Part shown: positions 15,845-25,077 of the stretch, one piece after another
How positions within the stretch are numbered: position 1 is the first letter of the stretch
Layout: each line of letters starts with the position of its first letter
From: Bacillota bacterium
GTDB taxonomy: Bacteria > Bacillota > Clostridia > Christensenellales > UBA3700
NCBI GenBank assembly: GCA_023396095.1
Contig: JAEWXG010000025.1
Span: forward strand, 1 to 59,233
Reading direction: 5' to 3'
Length of the DNA stretch: 59,233 nucleotides
Made by a program: the position numbers and the translations under genes
Notes under the pieces: model-generated
Database searches by the model: none
What the model saw: only the letters and a program-made list of their open reading frames with translations
What the model was told of the DNA's origin: nothing

Positions 15845-16522
15845 TTATGCACGAATTTTAACATTTTTTAAATATTGACTTGCTATTTTACCAAAACTTT
15901 CAAGCTCTTGCGCTGTATATGGACTTAAATCACAAATTCCCCTTGTGTATTCATTATGTCTAAACTGCTGGATTACATAAAGTTTTGCTCCAACAAGAGC
16001 TTTTGCAATATTTACAATATCAATCCTATCCACAGTAGGAGCCATTGTTGTTCTAAACTCATAATCTATTGGCGAATTTAATAAAATCGAAATTGTTTTC
16101 TTTATATTATCAATATTATCTTCTACACGTGTGATTGTTTTATAAGTTGCCAAACTTGTCTTTATATCCATTGCGACATAATCAATTAAATTATCTTTTA
16201 TTAGCTTTTCGACAATTTCTGGATTAGTCCCATTTGTATCAAGTTTAACCTTTAAGCCAATTCCTTTTACAATTTTGACAAATTCATATAAGTCTTTCTG
16301 TAAAGTTGGCTCACCACCTGTGACAACAACGGCATCAATAAAACCTTGTCTATTTTTAATGTCTTGTATAATCTCTTCTTGAGATAAATAGTCTTTTGAA
16401 CGCAAAATATCTCTATTATGGCAATACCAGCAGTCCATATTACACCCTGCAGTAAAAACCACATAAGAGATATTTCCATCATAATCCACAAATGAATTTA
16501 CTTGTTTCCCTACTATATGCAT
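15845..16522 (-). CDS. nrdG: anaerobic ribonucleotide reductase activating enzyme (radical SAM)
   Basis: A 225-residue radical SAM activase. The 4Fe-4S motif CNMDCWYC gives Cys27, Cys31 and Cys34 in the CX3CX2C form, and VVVTGGEPTLQKDL is the SAM-binding GGE motif. It uses S-adenosylmethionine to make the glycyl radical on NrdD. It begins two bases after nrdD and is under the same NrdR-controlled promoter. Its length is larger than the 155 residues of E. coli NrdG, as in the longer Clostridia type. Confidence 0.92.
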   Translation of the reverse strand: MHIVGKQVNSFVDYDGNISYVVFTAGCNMDCWYCHNRDILRSKDYLSQEEIIQDIKNRQGFIDAVVVTGGEPTLQKDLYEFVKIVKGIGLKVKLDTNGTNPEIVEKLIKDNLIDYVAMDIKTSLATYKTITRVEDNIDNIKKTISILLNSPIDYEFRTTMAPTVDRIDIVNIAKALVGAKLYVIQQFRHNEYTRGICDLSPYTAQELESFGKIASQYLKNVKIRA

Positions 16523-16524
16523 AT

Positions 16525-18615
16525 TTAGAATTGATTCTCTTTAATTACATATTTAACTCTTTCTCTATACTCTTCCTTCTTCCCTTTGTTAAAGTTTTGT
16601 ACAGGTCTCAAGTATCCTACAACTCTTGTATATACTTCTGTTTCTTTCCCGCAATGAGGACAATTAAAATGCTCACCTGCAATATATCCATGATCATTAC
16701 ATACACTAAATGTTGGAGTAATAGATATATATGGCATTTTTGATTGTGAGAATACTTTTTGAATCAATCTTTTTGCTACATTAATATCATTAATTTTTTC
16801 CCCAAGATATAAATGTTGAACAGTTCCGCCAGTATATAAAGATTGAAGCTCATCTTGCAATCTAACTGTCTCTAAAATGTCATCAGTATAACCTACCGGC
16901 AATTGAGTTGAGTTTGTATAATATGGTTCTTCTTCCCCAGCTGTAATAATATCAGGAAACTCTGCTTTATCAATCCTTGCTAATCTATATGTCGTCCCTT
17001 CTGCAGGAGTTGCTTCAAGATTATAGTAGTGCCCTGTTTCTTCTTGAAATTCTACCATTATATCTCTTAAGTAATTCATAATTTTAATAGCTAACTCTTG
17101 TCCTTCCTTAGTTGTTAAATCTTTACCGATAAAATTCAATAATAGCTCATTCATACCAACTAAACCGATTGTATTAAAGTGATTTGTCCAATACTCACCT
17201 GTTTTAGCTTTAATATTTCTTAAGAAATTAGCTGAATATGGATATAGCCCTTTTATTGTTTGATCTTCTATTATCTTTCTCTTGATTTCCAATGAAGTTT
17301 TTCCAATGTTTGCAAGACGTCTCAATCTTTCGAATAAATCTTCTTCACTTGTTGCCAAATATCCTACTCTTGGTAAATTGATTGTAACTACACCTATTGA
17401 GCCGGTAAGAGGATTTGAACCAAATAGTCCACCACCTCTCTTTCTTAGTTCCTTAGTATTCAATCTCAATCTACAACACATTGAAACAGCATCCTCTGGA
17501 GATAAATCGCTATTTACATAATTTGCAAAATATGGAATCCCATACTTGCAAGTAATTTCCATAAACTTGTCTACTACTTTATTATCCCAATCAAAATCTT
17601 TTGTGATATTAATTGTAGGAATTGGGAATGTAAACACTCTGCCCTTTGAGTCTCCTTCTATCATAACTTCACAAAAAGCTTCATTTAACATATCCATCTC
17701 TTTTTGAAAATCACCATATGTTAAATCTTGATATTCTCCTCCTATAATAACTGGCTCATCTTTTAATGTTTTTGGAACCTTAATATCGAATGTTAAATTT
17801 GAAAACGGGCATTGAAATCCTACTCTTGTTGGCACATTAATATTAAATACAAATTCTTGCAAAGCCTGCTTAACTTGCGCAAATGTTAAATTATCATATC
17901 TTATAAATGGAGCACAAAATGTATCAAAGCTACTCCACGCTTGAGCTCCAGCTGTTTCTCCCTGTGTGGTAAAAGTAGAGTTAACTAATTGTCCTAAAAA
18001 TGATCTTAAATGCTTTGCCGGCTTTGATTCTACTTTCCCAGACACACCTCCAAAACCTTCTTGTAGCAATTGTCTTGTATCCCATCCAGCACAATATGGC
18101 CCAAAAAATCCTAAATCGTGCAAATGAATTTCCCCATGAGTATGAGCATCACTAACTTCTTTTGGATAAACATTATGCAACCAATATTGCTTTGTAAAAG
18201 TTTCTCTTACATAGTTGTTTAATCCGTTAACGCTCTTTTGCATATTAGCATTTTCTTTAACGCCCCAATCTTCTTCTTGCAAATAGTTTGCAAACATTTT
18301 TGTTGTTGCATCTATTAAAGCCTGAGAATCTCTTGAACTTTTTCTTTTTTCTCTATATAAAATATATGCCTTTGCCGTTTGAGCATGTCCATCTTCGATT
18401 AAGACCTTTTCTACTATATCTTGAATTTGCTCTACTGTTGGAATTTTACTTTTAAATTGCTCTTCTGCGCGCGCTACAACCTTATCACAAATACTTTCAG
18501 CAAGAGTTCTATTAGAACCACCGCAAGCAACTGCTGCAGCAAAAATTGCATCTGCAATTTTTTGACTGTTAAATCTTTCAATTCTTCCATCTCTTTTAAT
18601 AATTTTTGATATCAT
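16525..18615 (-). CDS. nrdD: anaerobic ribonucleoside-triphosphate reductase (class III)
   Basis: A 696-residue glycyl-radical enzyme that reduces NTPs to dNTPs without oxygen. An N-terminal ATP-cone (about residues 2-95, KIIKRDGRIERFNSQKIADA) gives allosteric control. The body has the barrel segments LHDLGFFGPYCAGWD and GFQCPFSNLTFDIKVP. The C-terminus carries a zinc site (CNDHGYI...CPHC) and the radical loop RVVGYLRPVQNFNKG, with the glycine to be activated by NrdG. The length is normal. It is first in the operon. The promoter overlaps an NrdR box, so repression by NrdR when dATP is high is expected. Confidence 0.97.
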   Translation of the reverse strand: MISKIIKRDGRIERFNSQKIADAIFAAAVACGGSNRTLAESICDKVVARAEEQFKSKIPTVEQIQDIVEKVLIEDGHAQTAKAYILYREKRKSSRDSQALIDATTKMFANYLQEEDWGVKENANMQKSVNGLNNYVRETFTKQYWLHNVYPKEVSDAHTHGEIHLHDLGFFGPYCAGWDTRQLLQEGFGGVSGKVESKPAKHLRSFLGQLVNSTFTTQGETAGAQAWSSFDTFCAPFIRYDNLTFAQVKQALQEFVFNINVPTRVGFQCPFSNLTFDIKVPKTLKDEPVIIGGEYQDLTYGDFQKEMDMLNEAFCEVMIEGDSKGRVFTFPIPTINITKDFDWDNKVVDKFMEITCKYGIPYFANYVNSDLSPEDAVSMCCRLRLNTKELRKRGGGLFGSNPLTGSIGVVTINLPRVGYLATSEEDLFERLRRLANIGKTSLEIKRKIIEDQTIKGLYPYSANFLRNIKAKTGEYWTNHFNTIGLVGMNELLLNFIGKDLTTKEGQELAIKIMNYLRDIMVEFQEETGHYYNLEATPAEGTTYRLARIDKAEFPDIITAGEEEPYYTNSTQLPVGYTDDILETVRLQDELQSLYTGGTVQHLYLGEKINDINVAKRLIQKVFSQSKMPYISITPTFSVCNDHGYIAGEHFNCPHCGKETEVYTRVVGYLRPVQNFNKGKKEEYRERVKYVIKENQF

Positions 18616-18655
18616 AATTCCACTCCTTGGACATCTATTTTAGCGATGTTCTTTC

Positions 18656-18712
18656 ATTATATAAACACTATATATAGTTGTCAAGATATATTTTTTTCAC
18701 TATATATAGATT
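18656..18712 (-). promoter_or_regulatory. nrdDG promoter with two NrdR boxes
   Basis: On the minus strand TTGACA (18684-18679), a 17-base spacer and TATAAT (18661-18656) make a full consensus promoter. One NrdR box, ACACTATATATAGTTG (18665-18680), fills the spacer. A second, TCACTATATATAGATT (18697-18712), lies 32 bases further up, three helical turns away, the usual paired arrangement. NrdR is a dATP/ATP-sensing repressor of ribonucleotide reductases. Its gene is not in this window. Confidence 0.9.
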
Positions 18713-18975
18713 TTTTGCTTATTTTGACCATTAAAATTATTTTAAATTTATGCATATAGTAAGGTATTTTTATTTTTATAATTTTTTAAAAATTTTAACG
18801 CTTTTTTTCTTGACTTTTTAAGTTATTATGCAGTCACTTAAAACTTTCACAAATCTATTATTTTTATTATTCTTTTTTGAACTTTTTAATCAATTTGGTG
18901 CACCTTAACTTCCTCGTTTTACATTTCATATTCAAAATGCTAGCATGTCAATGAAAAACACTTAATGGAGTAATA
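18713..18975. other. AT-rich intergenic stretch between divergent genes
   Basis: No gene or RNA is seen. It separates the nrdD promoter from the dehydrogenase gene starting at 18976, which has TGGAG seven bases before its ATG. A TTGACT at about 18811 is too far upstream to assign confidently. Confidence 0.4.
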
Positions 18976-19695
18976 ATGAAAAAATATATTTTAGTTACAG
19001 GTGGCAGTCAGGGCATTGGTTTAGCTACAGTAAAACTTCTTTTATCGAATGGATACAATGTAATTGCAACATATAACAAATCTCAAACATCTTTATTAGA
19101 TTTAAAAAAAGAGATTTCCACCTTAACTATTCATAAAGTAGATTTAAAAAATCCAAAAGAAATTGAAGATATGTTTTATTCCTTTATTGAGCAAGGAATA
19201 AAACTCGATGCAATAATTAATTCTGCTGGCGAACCTCTTTACTCTCTTCTTATTGACACATCAGTTGAAAATATTGTTTCTTTAATAAATATTAATTTAA
19301 CCTCTCAAATTATTACATCAAAACACGCAATTAAAAACTTTCTTTCTAACAACGGTGGCAAAATAGTAAATATATCGTCTATCTGGGGTATTTATGGAGC
19401 ATCTTGCGAAAGTGTTTATTCCGCAACTAAGGGTGCTATTATTTCTTTCACAAAATCAATCGCGAAGGAATATGCATCAGCAGGCATAACCGCAACTGCC
19501 ATTGCTCCTGGTCCTGTTGATACAAATATGCTTAAATCTTTTTCGCAAAATGAACGAGAAGACATTAAACATCTTTCTAGCATAAATAAAATTGCAACTC
19601 CAGAAGAAGTTGCAAACATTATTTTTTCTATTATTAAAGATAACTCTTCTCTTTATAATGGTAGTGTTATTGAAATAAGCGGAACAATTATATAA
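18976..19695 (+). CDS. short-chain dehydrogenase/reductase, FabG-like
   Basis: A 239-residue classical SDR using NAD(P)H. TGGSQGIGLATVKLL is the dinucleotide-binding loop (residues 8-22), NSAG is near residue 83, and the catalytic serine and YxxxK lie in IVNISSIWG and VYSATKGAI (Tyr about 148). The length fits 3-oxoacyl-ACP reductases and many sugar or polyol dehydrogenases. It is monocistronic rather than in a fatty-acid cluster, so FabG function is not claimed. Its stop overlaps the 3' end of the convergent lipoprotein gene by eight bases. Confidence 0.85.
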   Translation: MKKYILVTGGSQGIGLATVKLLLSNGYNVIATYNKSQTSLLDLKKEISTLTIHKVDLKNPKEIEDMFYSFIEQGIKLDAIINSAGEPLYSLLIDTSVENIVSLININLTSQIITSKHAIKNFLSNNGGKIVNISSIWGIYGASCESVYSATKGAIISFTKSIAKEYASAGITATAIAPGPVDTNMLKSFSQNEREDIKHLSSINKIATPEEVANIIFSIIKDNSSLYNGSVIEISGTII

Positions 19696-21733
19696 CCTTC
19701 TTTACTTTTATAACGACTCCACTTGGCACGCTATAAAAAGCATTTTCAGAAACAACCAAATCTTCGTATATTAATTTATTCATTTCAAACGCTGTTTGCG
19801 AACCTACACTAGACAAATAAATATATGCATACTCATCATCAATCTTTTTATATCCTATAACATACGCATTAGTTGTTTTCTCTATGCCATCATCATTTTT
19901 ATAACTGTATTCAAATATAGCGTCTTCACTATTGGAAATCATCTCTAGAAATTGATCTATGTCTTCATTAATTTCTATAGTGTTATTAATAGTATTTTGA
20001 TCGAATATTTTTGTTATTTCTTTTAATAACTTATTCTTATCATAATTAGTATCTATAAAGTCAACCGTATTCTTTGGCGACAATGTTATTTTATCTAGAG
20101 GATAATATTTAAATAAACGCACTAAACCCCTATCTAATTTGTATTTATTAACTAACTCAACAAATTCCTTATGATCTATAGATATTTGCTCCCCGTTTCT
20201 TTTTGCCACTCTTTGTAGCAATTCAATTTTCTCTAAGTATGTTGGCAAGCTAGCTACTGCTCCATTAAAGTCAAGCCCCATAATAGCTCCTATTAATTCA
20301 TTGCTAATGTCAATAATAGGGAACATTTTAACAAAAATATTGATATCAATATTAGTAACAAAGTATTTACTCTCACCTATTTGAATAAGTTCTTCTTCCT
20401 TAAAGAAAACATCATAATCAATAGTAGAATCTTTCCCTTCCAAAATATTCTTGAACATTTCTTTTTCAACTATAATGTGTATGTAGTTTCGATTATATTT
20501 AACTTGATCATAAACAATTTCAGTTATAACTTTCCCTTCTCCTGTCGCAAGTTGCAATCTCAAATTTATATCATCTCTATTATTTATCAAATTATATACA
20601 TCTGCTTCTATTACTGGGATTTGCTCTATGATACTGCCTTCAACTTTCTTGTTTATGGTTCTAGAGAAAAAATCCAAAATAGAATCTATGCTTGCATTCA
20701 CTTCCAAATTTAAATCGCAATTATCTATTGTCCCATCATTGTTTTTAATTTCCACATCATATGTTTGACGTGTTGATATAACTCCTCTTTCCTCAAATCC
20801 AACTAACTCAGGAACTTCATATGCAATTGGTTGTTCAGAAAATATATTATTAAAATTAGGAACTCTTAATGCGAAAGTTTCATTTTCTTTATTACCGTTA
20901 ACTTCTCTTTCCGCAAAAAACTTAATATTTAATTCACTAGAATTTAATTTTTGTTCTGTATGAACAAATTTGTATCCTCTTTCCTTAAAAGATGAAATAA
21001 AAGGTAAAATGTTCAACTCAAACATATTAAATTCTTTAATTTCTATACCTTTCCCTTTTAGATAAATTTCATCTTTATCTACATCATAATATGAATCTCC
21101 AGAAAAAACATCGGAATAAAGATCGTCCGGGTTACCAAATCCAGGAATTTGAATAAGTCCTGGTATCGCAAATAAAATTTGATTTATAGCGTTTAAATAT
21201 ATCTCTCTAAAATCATATCTACTCTTCTTGTTTTTCCCATTGTAAGTTATACTGCTATGGTTATAATCTTCAATGTTAAATCCCTTCAACCATTTTGACG
21301 GAATAAGAGAAATCGTATCTAAAAACTTTCCATAAGAAATAGACTTATATTCATATTTCTTTTCACCATCTTTATCTGTAGTATATGAATATATCGCCTC
21401 GCCGTTGTAATACAAGAAATTACCGTTAGCCATTTCAACTAAAATATCTATTTCCTTGTTTAAAAAATCTTCATATCCAGAAATTAATGTTCTCTTCTCT
21501 AAACCATTTTCCCCTTCTTTAGAATATAACTCTATTTGAAAATATGCCTTTTTGTCGATATCAATATCCGGCACAAATGCTTCTGTAAGCTTTTTTCCAT
21601 ATTGATTTAAAATATTAGAGTCAAACTTTTTAACAGGTTGATTTACAGTTTTTTTCTTGCAAGCAACCATTGTTGTCATCATAACAGCACAAATAATTAA
21701 CACGCTCAAATAAAACCATATTTTCTTTTTCAT
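19688..21733 (-). CDS. large lipoprotein of unknown function
   Basis: A 681-residue protein with a lipoprotein signal peptide: KKK at 2-4, a hydrophobic core and lipobox TTMVAC (Cys25). The rest is hydrophilic, rich in D, E, N and K, and is probably an extended beta-rich surface protein. I recognise no catalytic motif. It starts eight bases after gltX and ends the operon galE - CapD-like - gltX - this gene. The operon position hints at a link to surface polysaccharide, but the tRNA synthetase between them weakens that. An unusually large share of the window goes to one unassigned protein. Confidence 0.7.
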   Translation of the reverse strand: MKKKIWFYLSVLIICAVMMTTMVACKKKTVNQPVKKFDSNILNQYGKKLTEAFVPDIDIDKKAYFQIELYSKEGENGLEKRTLISGYEDFLNKEIDILVEMANGNFLYYNGEAIYSYTTDKDGEKKYEYKSISYGKFLDTISLIPSKWLKGFNIEDYNHSSITYNGKNKKSRYDFREIYLNAINQILFAIPGLIQIPGFGNPDDLYSDVFSGDSYYDVDKDEIYLKGKGIEIKEFNMFELNILPFISSFKERGYKFVHTEQKLNSSELNIKFFAEREVNGNKENETFALRVPNFNNIFSEQPIAYEVPELVGFEERGVISTRQTYDVEIKNNDGTIDNCDLNLEVNASIDSILDFFSRTINKKVEGSIIEQIPVIEADVYNLINNRDDINLRLQLATGEGKVITEIVYDQVKYNRNYIHIIVEKEMFKNILEGKDSTIDYDVFFKEEELIQIGESKYFVTNIDINIFVKMFPIIDISNELIGAIMGLDFNGAVASLPTYLEKIELLQRVAKRNGEQISIDHKEFVELVNKYKLDRGLVRLFKYYPLDKITLSPKNTVDFIDTNYDKNKLLKEITKIFDQNTINNTIEINEDIDQFLEMISNSEDAIFEYSYKNDDGIEKTTNAYVIGYKKIDDEYAYIYLSSVGSQTAFEMNKLIYEDLVVSENAFYSVPSGVVIKVKKVI

Positions 21734-21741
21734 TAAGTACT

Positions 21742-23181
21742 TTACTCCTTAAGCCATTCCAATGACTTCGCAATTCTCTTTAATGATTCTTGTTTGCCTA
21801 ATATAAACGCAAGTTCTGTTGCCCCGCCAGGTGTTGATTGATAGCCGGTAATTGCTAACCTCATGGTTAAAAATATTTGCCCTGCTTTAATTGAATTTGC
21901 CAAAGCAACTTCATTAATAAAAACCTTCATATCATCTTCAACCCAGTTATTAATATCACTTAAACCTTTTAGCAAAATTTCTAAAATTGTAATTGCTAAT
22001 TCTTTTGTAATTTTATTCTTCTTGTTTTCAAACATTTCAACATCGTATTTCTTAAAATCCACAATAAAATCAATTTTATCTTTGATATCAGAAAATTTAT
22101 CAATTCTGTTTTTCAACAAAGGAGCAATATTGCTATACTCATATTTTTTTGATGCCTCTGATTCTTTGTAGTATGGCAAAGAAAGATTATAGAATTCATC
22201 ATCAGATAGCTCTTTAATATATTCTGAGTTTAACCACGCCATCTTTACAGGATCAAAGATTGCTCCACTTTTAGATATGCCCGATATACTAAAATTCTCT
22301 ATCATTTCTTGCATCGTCATTTTTTCTTGATTGGTCGCAGGATGCCATCCTAGCAATGCAATATAATTAACTATTGCATGTGGTAAAAAACCTTTCTGAT
22401 AGAAGTCTTCAAAATTAGCATCCCCATGCCTTTTAGATAATTTGTTCTTTTCATCTTTCATGATTGGTGGCATGTGTATATATTTTGGCCTTTCCCATCC
22501 GAACGCATCATATAGCAAATTATATTTTGGCGTTGATGAAAGATACTCCATACCCCTCATTACATGCGATATTCTCATTAAATGATCATCTATAACATTG
22601 GCAAAATTGTATGTAGGCATTCCATCGCTTTTAATTAAAATGTTGTCCTCCATTTCTTCATTCTTTATGCTAATATGCCCGAAAACCATGTCATCATACT
22701 CACTAAATCCCTCAGTTGGGATATTTTGTCTAATAACATATGGTATTCCTTTTTTAAGATTTTCCTCTATTTCTTTTTTAGACAAGTGCAGGCAATGTTT
22801 ATCATATTTTGCAAAACCATCTTTTTCTTTCAATTCACTTAACCTTTCTTTGGTGCAAAAGCAATAATACGCGGCACCTTTATCTATTAATTCTTTAGCG
22901 TATTTTAAATATATCTCTTTCCTTTCACTTTGAATATATGGCCCGTAATTTCCTCCATTTAGCGGCCCTTCATCAACTTGAATTCCGGATAAATTTAATG
23001 TTCTATAAATAGCCTCAATGGCGCCATCAACAAAACGATCTTGATCTGTATCTTCAATTCTAAGTAAAAAATCACCGTTATTTTGTTTCGCAAATAAATA
23101 ACCATATAGACATGTTCTTAAATTCCCTATGTGCATAAACCCTGTTGGGCTAGGCGCAAATCTTGTTCTTACTCTATCCAT
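21742..23181 (-). CDS. gltX: glutamate--tRNA ligase
   Basis: A 479-residue class I synthetase. The first signature is FAPSPTGFMHIGNLRT (HIGN as the HIGH variant, residues 17-20) and the second is KLSKRHGD (KMSKS variant, about residues 245-252). The C-terminal anticodon-binding domain includes GQIFLTMRLAITGYQSTPGG. It charges tRNA-Glu with glutamate. It may be the nondiscriminating form if the genome uses amidotransferase for Gln-tRNA, which cannot be told here. It follows the CapD-like gene by six bases. Confidence 0.96.
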   Translation of the reverse strand: MDRVRTRFAPSPTGFMHIGNLRTCLYGYLFAKQNNGDFLLRIEDTDQDRFVDGAIEAIYRTLNLSGIQVDEGPLNGGNYGPYIQSERKEIYLKYAKELIDKGAAYYCFCTKERLSELKEKDGFAKYDKHCLHLSKKEIEENLKKGIPYVIRQNIPTEGFSEYDDMVFGHISIKNEEMEDNILIKSDGMPTYNFANVIDDHLMRISHVMRGMEYLSSTPKYNLLYDAFGWERPKYIHMPPIMKDEKNKLSKRHGDANFEDFYQKGFLPHAIVNYIALLGWHPATNQEKMTMQEMIENFSISGISKSGAIFDPVKMAWLNSEYIKELSDDEFYNLSLPYYKESEASKKYEYSNIAPLLKNRIDKFSDIKDKIDFIVDFKKYDVEMFENKKNKITKELAITILEILLKGLSDINNWVEDDMKVFINEVALANSIKAGQIFLTMRLAITGYQSTPGGATELAFILGKQESLKRIAKSLEWLKE

Positions 23182-23187
23182 ATATAC

Positions 23188-25074
23188 CTACTTAAGATTA
23201 CAGCGATTTGGATGATATGTTCCAACTATTTCTTGTAAAATCTTAATCACTCCTTCTTTATCATTTTCATTAGCAACCTTTGCAAGTTTATCTAAACCTG
23301 CTTCCATTGTTTTACAATCTATTTTTAATTGCTTACCAACATATATCTTATTATTACTTGTTTTTTTCAACCCTTCAGCCGACATTAATATTTCTTCATA
23401 CAATTTTTCCCCAGGCCTTAATCCGGTAAATTTAATATCAATATCAACATATGGTTCATATCCCATAAGTCTAATCATATTCTCTGCAAGTGTTAATATC
23501 TTTACTGGTTTACCCATATCCAAAACGAAGACCTCTCCCCCTTTTGCATATACACCAGCTTGCAAGACCAAACTTACAGCCTCAGGTATTGTCATAAAGT
23601 ACCTTATCATTTCTTTATCTGTAACGGTTACAGGGCCACCTTGCAAAATTTGATTTTTGAATAATGGAATGACAGAACCATGTGAACCTAAGACATTTCC
23701 AAATCTTACAGCTGCATATTGTGTAAATTTAGAATGTTGCGCTTTGCACTCTACCATCATTTCACATAATCTCTTAGTTGCACCCATAACATTCGTTGGG
23801 TTAACAGCCTTATCTGTTGATATCATAACCATCTTTTGCACATTGAATTTATCACATAAGTCTATAATATTTTTTGTCCCAAAAACATTATTTTTTATTG
23901 CCTCTTCTGGATTATATTCCATAAGTGGCACATGCTTATGCGCTGCAGCGTGAAATACTATATCAAACTGACTTTCTGTAAATATCTCTTCCATTTTTTT
24001 ATAATCAGTCATGCTAGCAATTTCCACAACAATGTTGCCATCTAGTTTCTTGTTTCTAAGTTCTTGTTGAATATCATAAGTGGTATTTTCATAAATATCT
24101 AACATTACCAATTTTTTTGGCATACAGACACTTATTTGTCTTGCTAACTCACTTCCAATCGATCCGCCGGCACCTGTTAGTAAAATAGTTTTATTTTCTA
24201 TAAAATGTTTAACTTCATTAAAATTAAACGATATTTGTTCGCGCGATAAAAGATCTTCAATCTTAACATCTTTTGCTTGATGCATCAGCTCAATATTATC
24301 AATAATATCGCTAACGAAAGGCAATATTTTTACTTCGCAACCAGTGCGAACACACATTTCAATAATCTCTCTTCTTTTTTCGTCCTTCAAAGATGGTATT
24401 GCAAATATAATAGTTTCTATTTGTTGCTTCTTAGCTACTTCTACTATATCTTCTAACCCGCCAACTACGGGTATCCCATTTAATAATCTTTTTTGCTTAC
24501 TCTTATCATCGTCAACAATACATACTGGATAAAAAGAACTCTTTTTTCTAACTAACTCTTCAATAACTATTTTGGCCGTATAGCCAGCCCCAATAATCAT
24601 CGTTTTCTTTTTCGATTTTGAATTACAAATATTTTTTTGTTTAAAGTATATTAACGCATATACCATTCTTATTGCAGCAAGTGTTGCTGTTGTCCCTATA
24701 AAAAATATAACGTAAAATCTTGGGCTCGTTATTGCATATTTTTCACCTAAAAACGGCAAACTCGCCGATGTTAAAATTGTTCCTAAAGTTGTCGCAAGAA
24801 GCAATCTTGCATATTGCCATACTCCAGAATATCTCCACATTATTTTATGAATGCCTGCAACTAGAAACATCAATAAAAAATAAAAAACAGCAAGCCAAAC
24901 TGCTACTATTCCTTTACTAAAATACATCGCATATTCTTGCTTTTTGAACGTCAATACAATCGCAAAAAGAAAACATGCAAACACTATACTTGCATCAAAT
25001 ATGCTAATCAAAACGCTCCTTTTTGTAGTCACAAACATATCTTGTGCATTATCAACTAATTGTTTCTTTTCCAT
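23188..25074 (-). CDS. membrane nucleoside-diphosphate-sugar dehydratase, CapD/PglF-like
   Basis: A 628-residue protein. The N-terminal part has four membrane helices (about residues 20-135), followed by a CoA-binding-like Rossmann segment (TMIIGAGYTAKIVIEELV) and the SDR catalytic domain. The catalytic domain has TGAGGSIGSELARQI, HAAAHKHVPLMEYNPEEAI, and ISTDKAVNPTNVMGATKR, in which the usual Tyr of YxxxK is replaced by Met as in the UDP-GlcNAc 4,6-dehydratases. It makes a 4-keto-6-deoxy sugar for surface glycan or protein glycosylation. It is next to galE (three-base gap), a fitting pathway partner. No glycosyltransferases are nearby. Confidence 0.88.
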   Translation of the reverse strand: MEKKQLVDNAQDMFVTTKRSVLISIFDASIVFACFLFAIVLTFKKQEYAMYFSKGIVAVWLAVFYFLLMFLVAGIHKIMWRYSGVWQYARLLLATTLGTILTSASLPFLGEKYAITSPRFYVIFFIGTTATLAAIRMVYALIYFKQKNICNSKSKKKTMIIGAGYTAKIVIEELVRKKSSFYPVCIVDDDKSKQKRLLNGIPVVGGLEDIVEVAKKQQIETIIFAIPSLKDEKRREIIEMCVRTGCEVKILPFVSDIIDNIELMHQAKDVKIEDLLSREQISFNFNEVKHFIENKTILLTGAGGSIGSELARQISVCMPKKLVMLDIYENTTYDIQQELRNKKLDGNIVVEIASMTDYKKMEEIFTESQFDIVFHAAAHKHVPLMEYNPEEAIKNNVFGTKNIIDLCDKFNVQKMVMISTDKAVNPTNVMGATKRLCEMMVECKAQHSKFTQYAAVRFGNVLGSHGSVIPLFKNQILQGGPVTVTDKEMIRYFMTIPEAVSLVLQAGVYAKGGEVFVLDMGKPVKILTLAENMIRLMGYEPYVDIDIKFTGLRPGEKLYEEILMSAEGLKKTSNNKIYVGKQLKIDCKTMEAGLDKLAKVANENDKEGVIKILQEIVGTYHPNRCNLK

Positions 25075-25077
25075 AAT

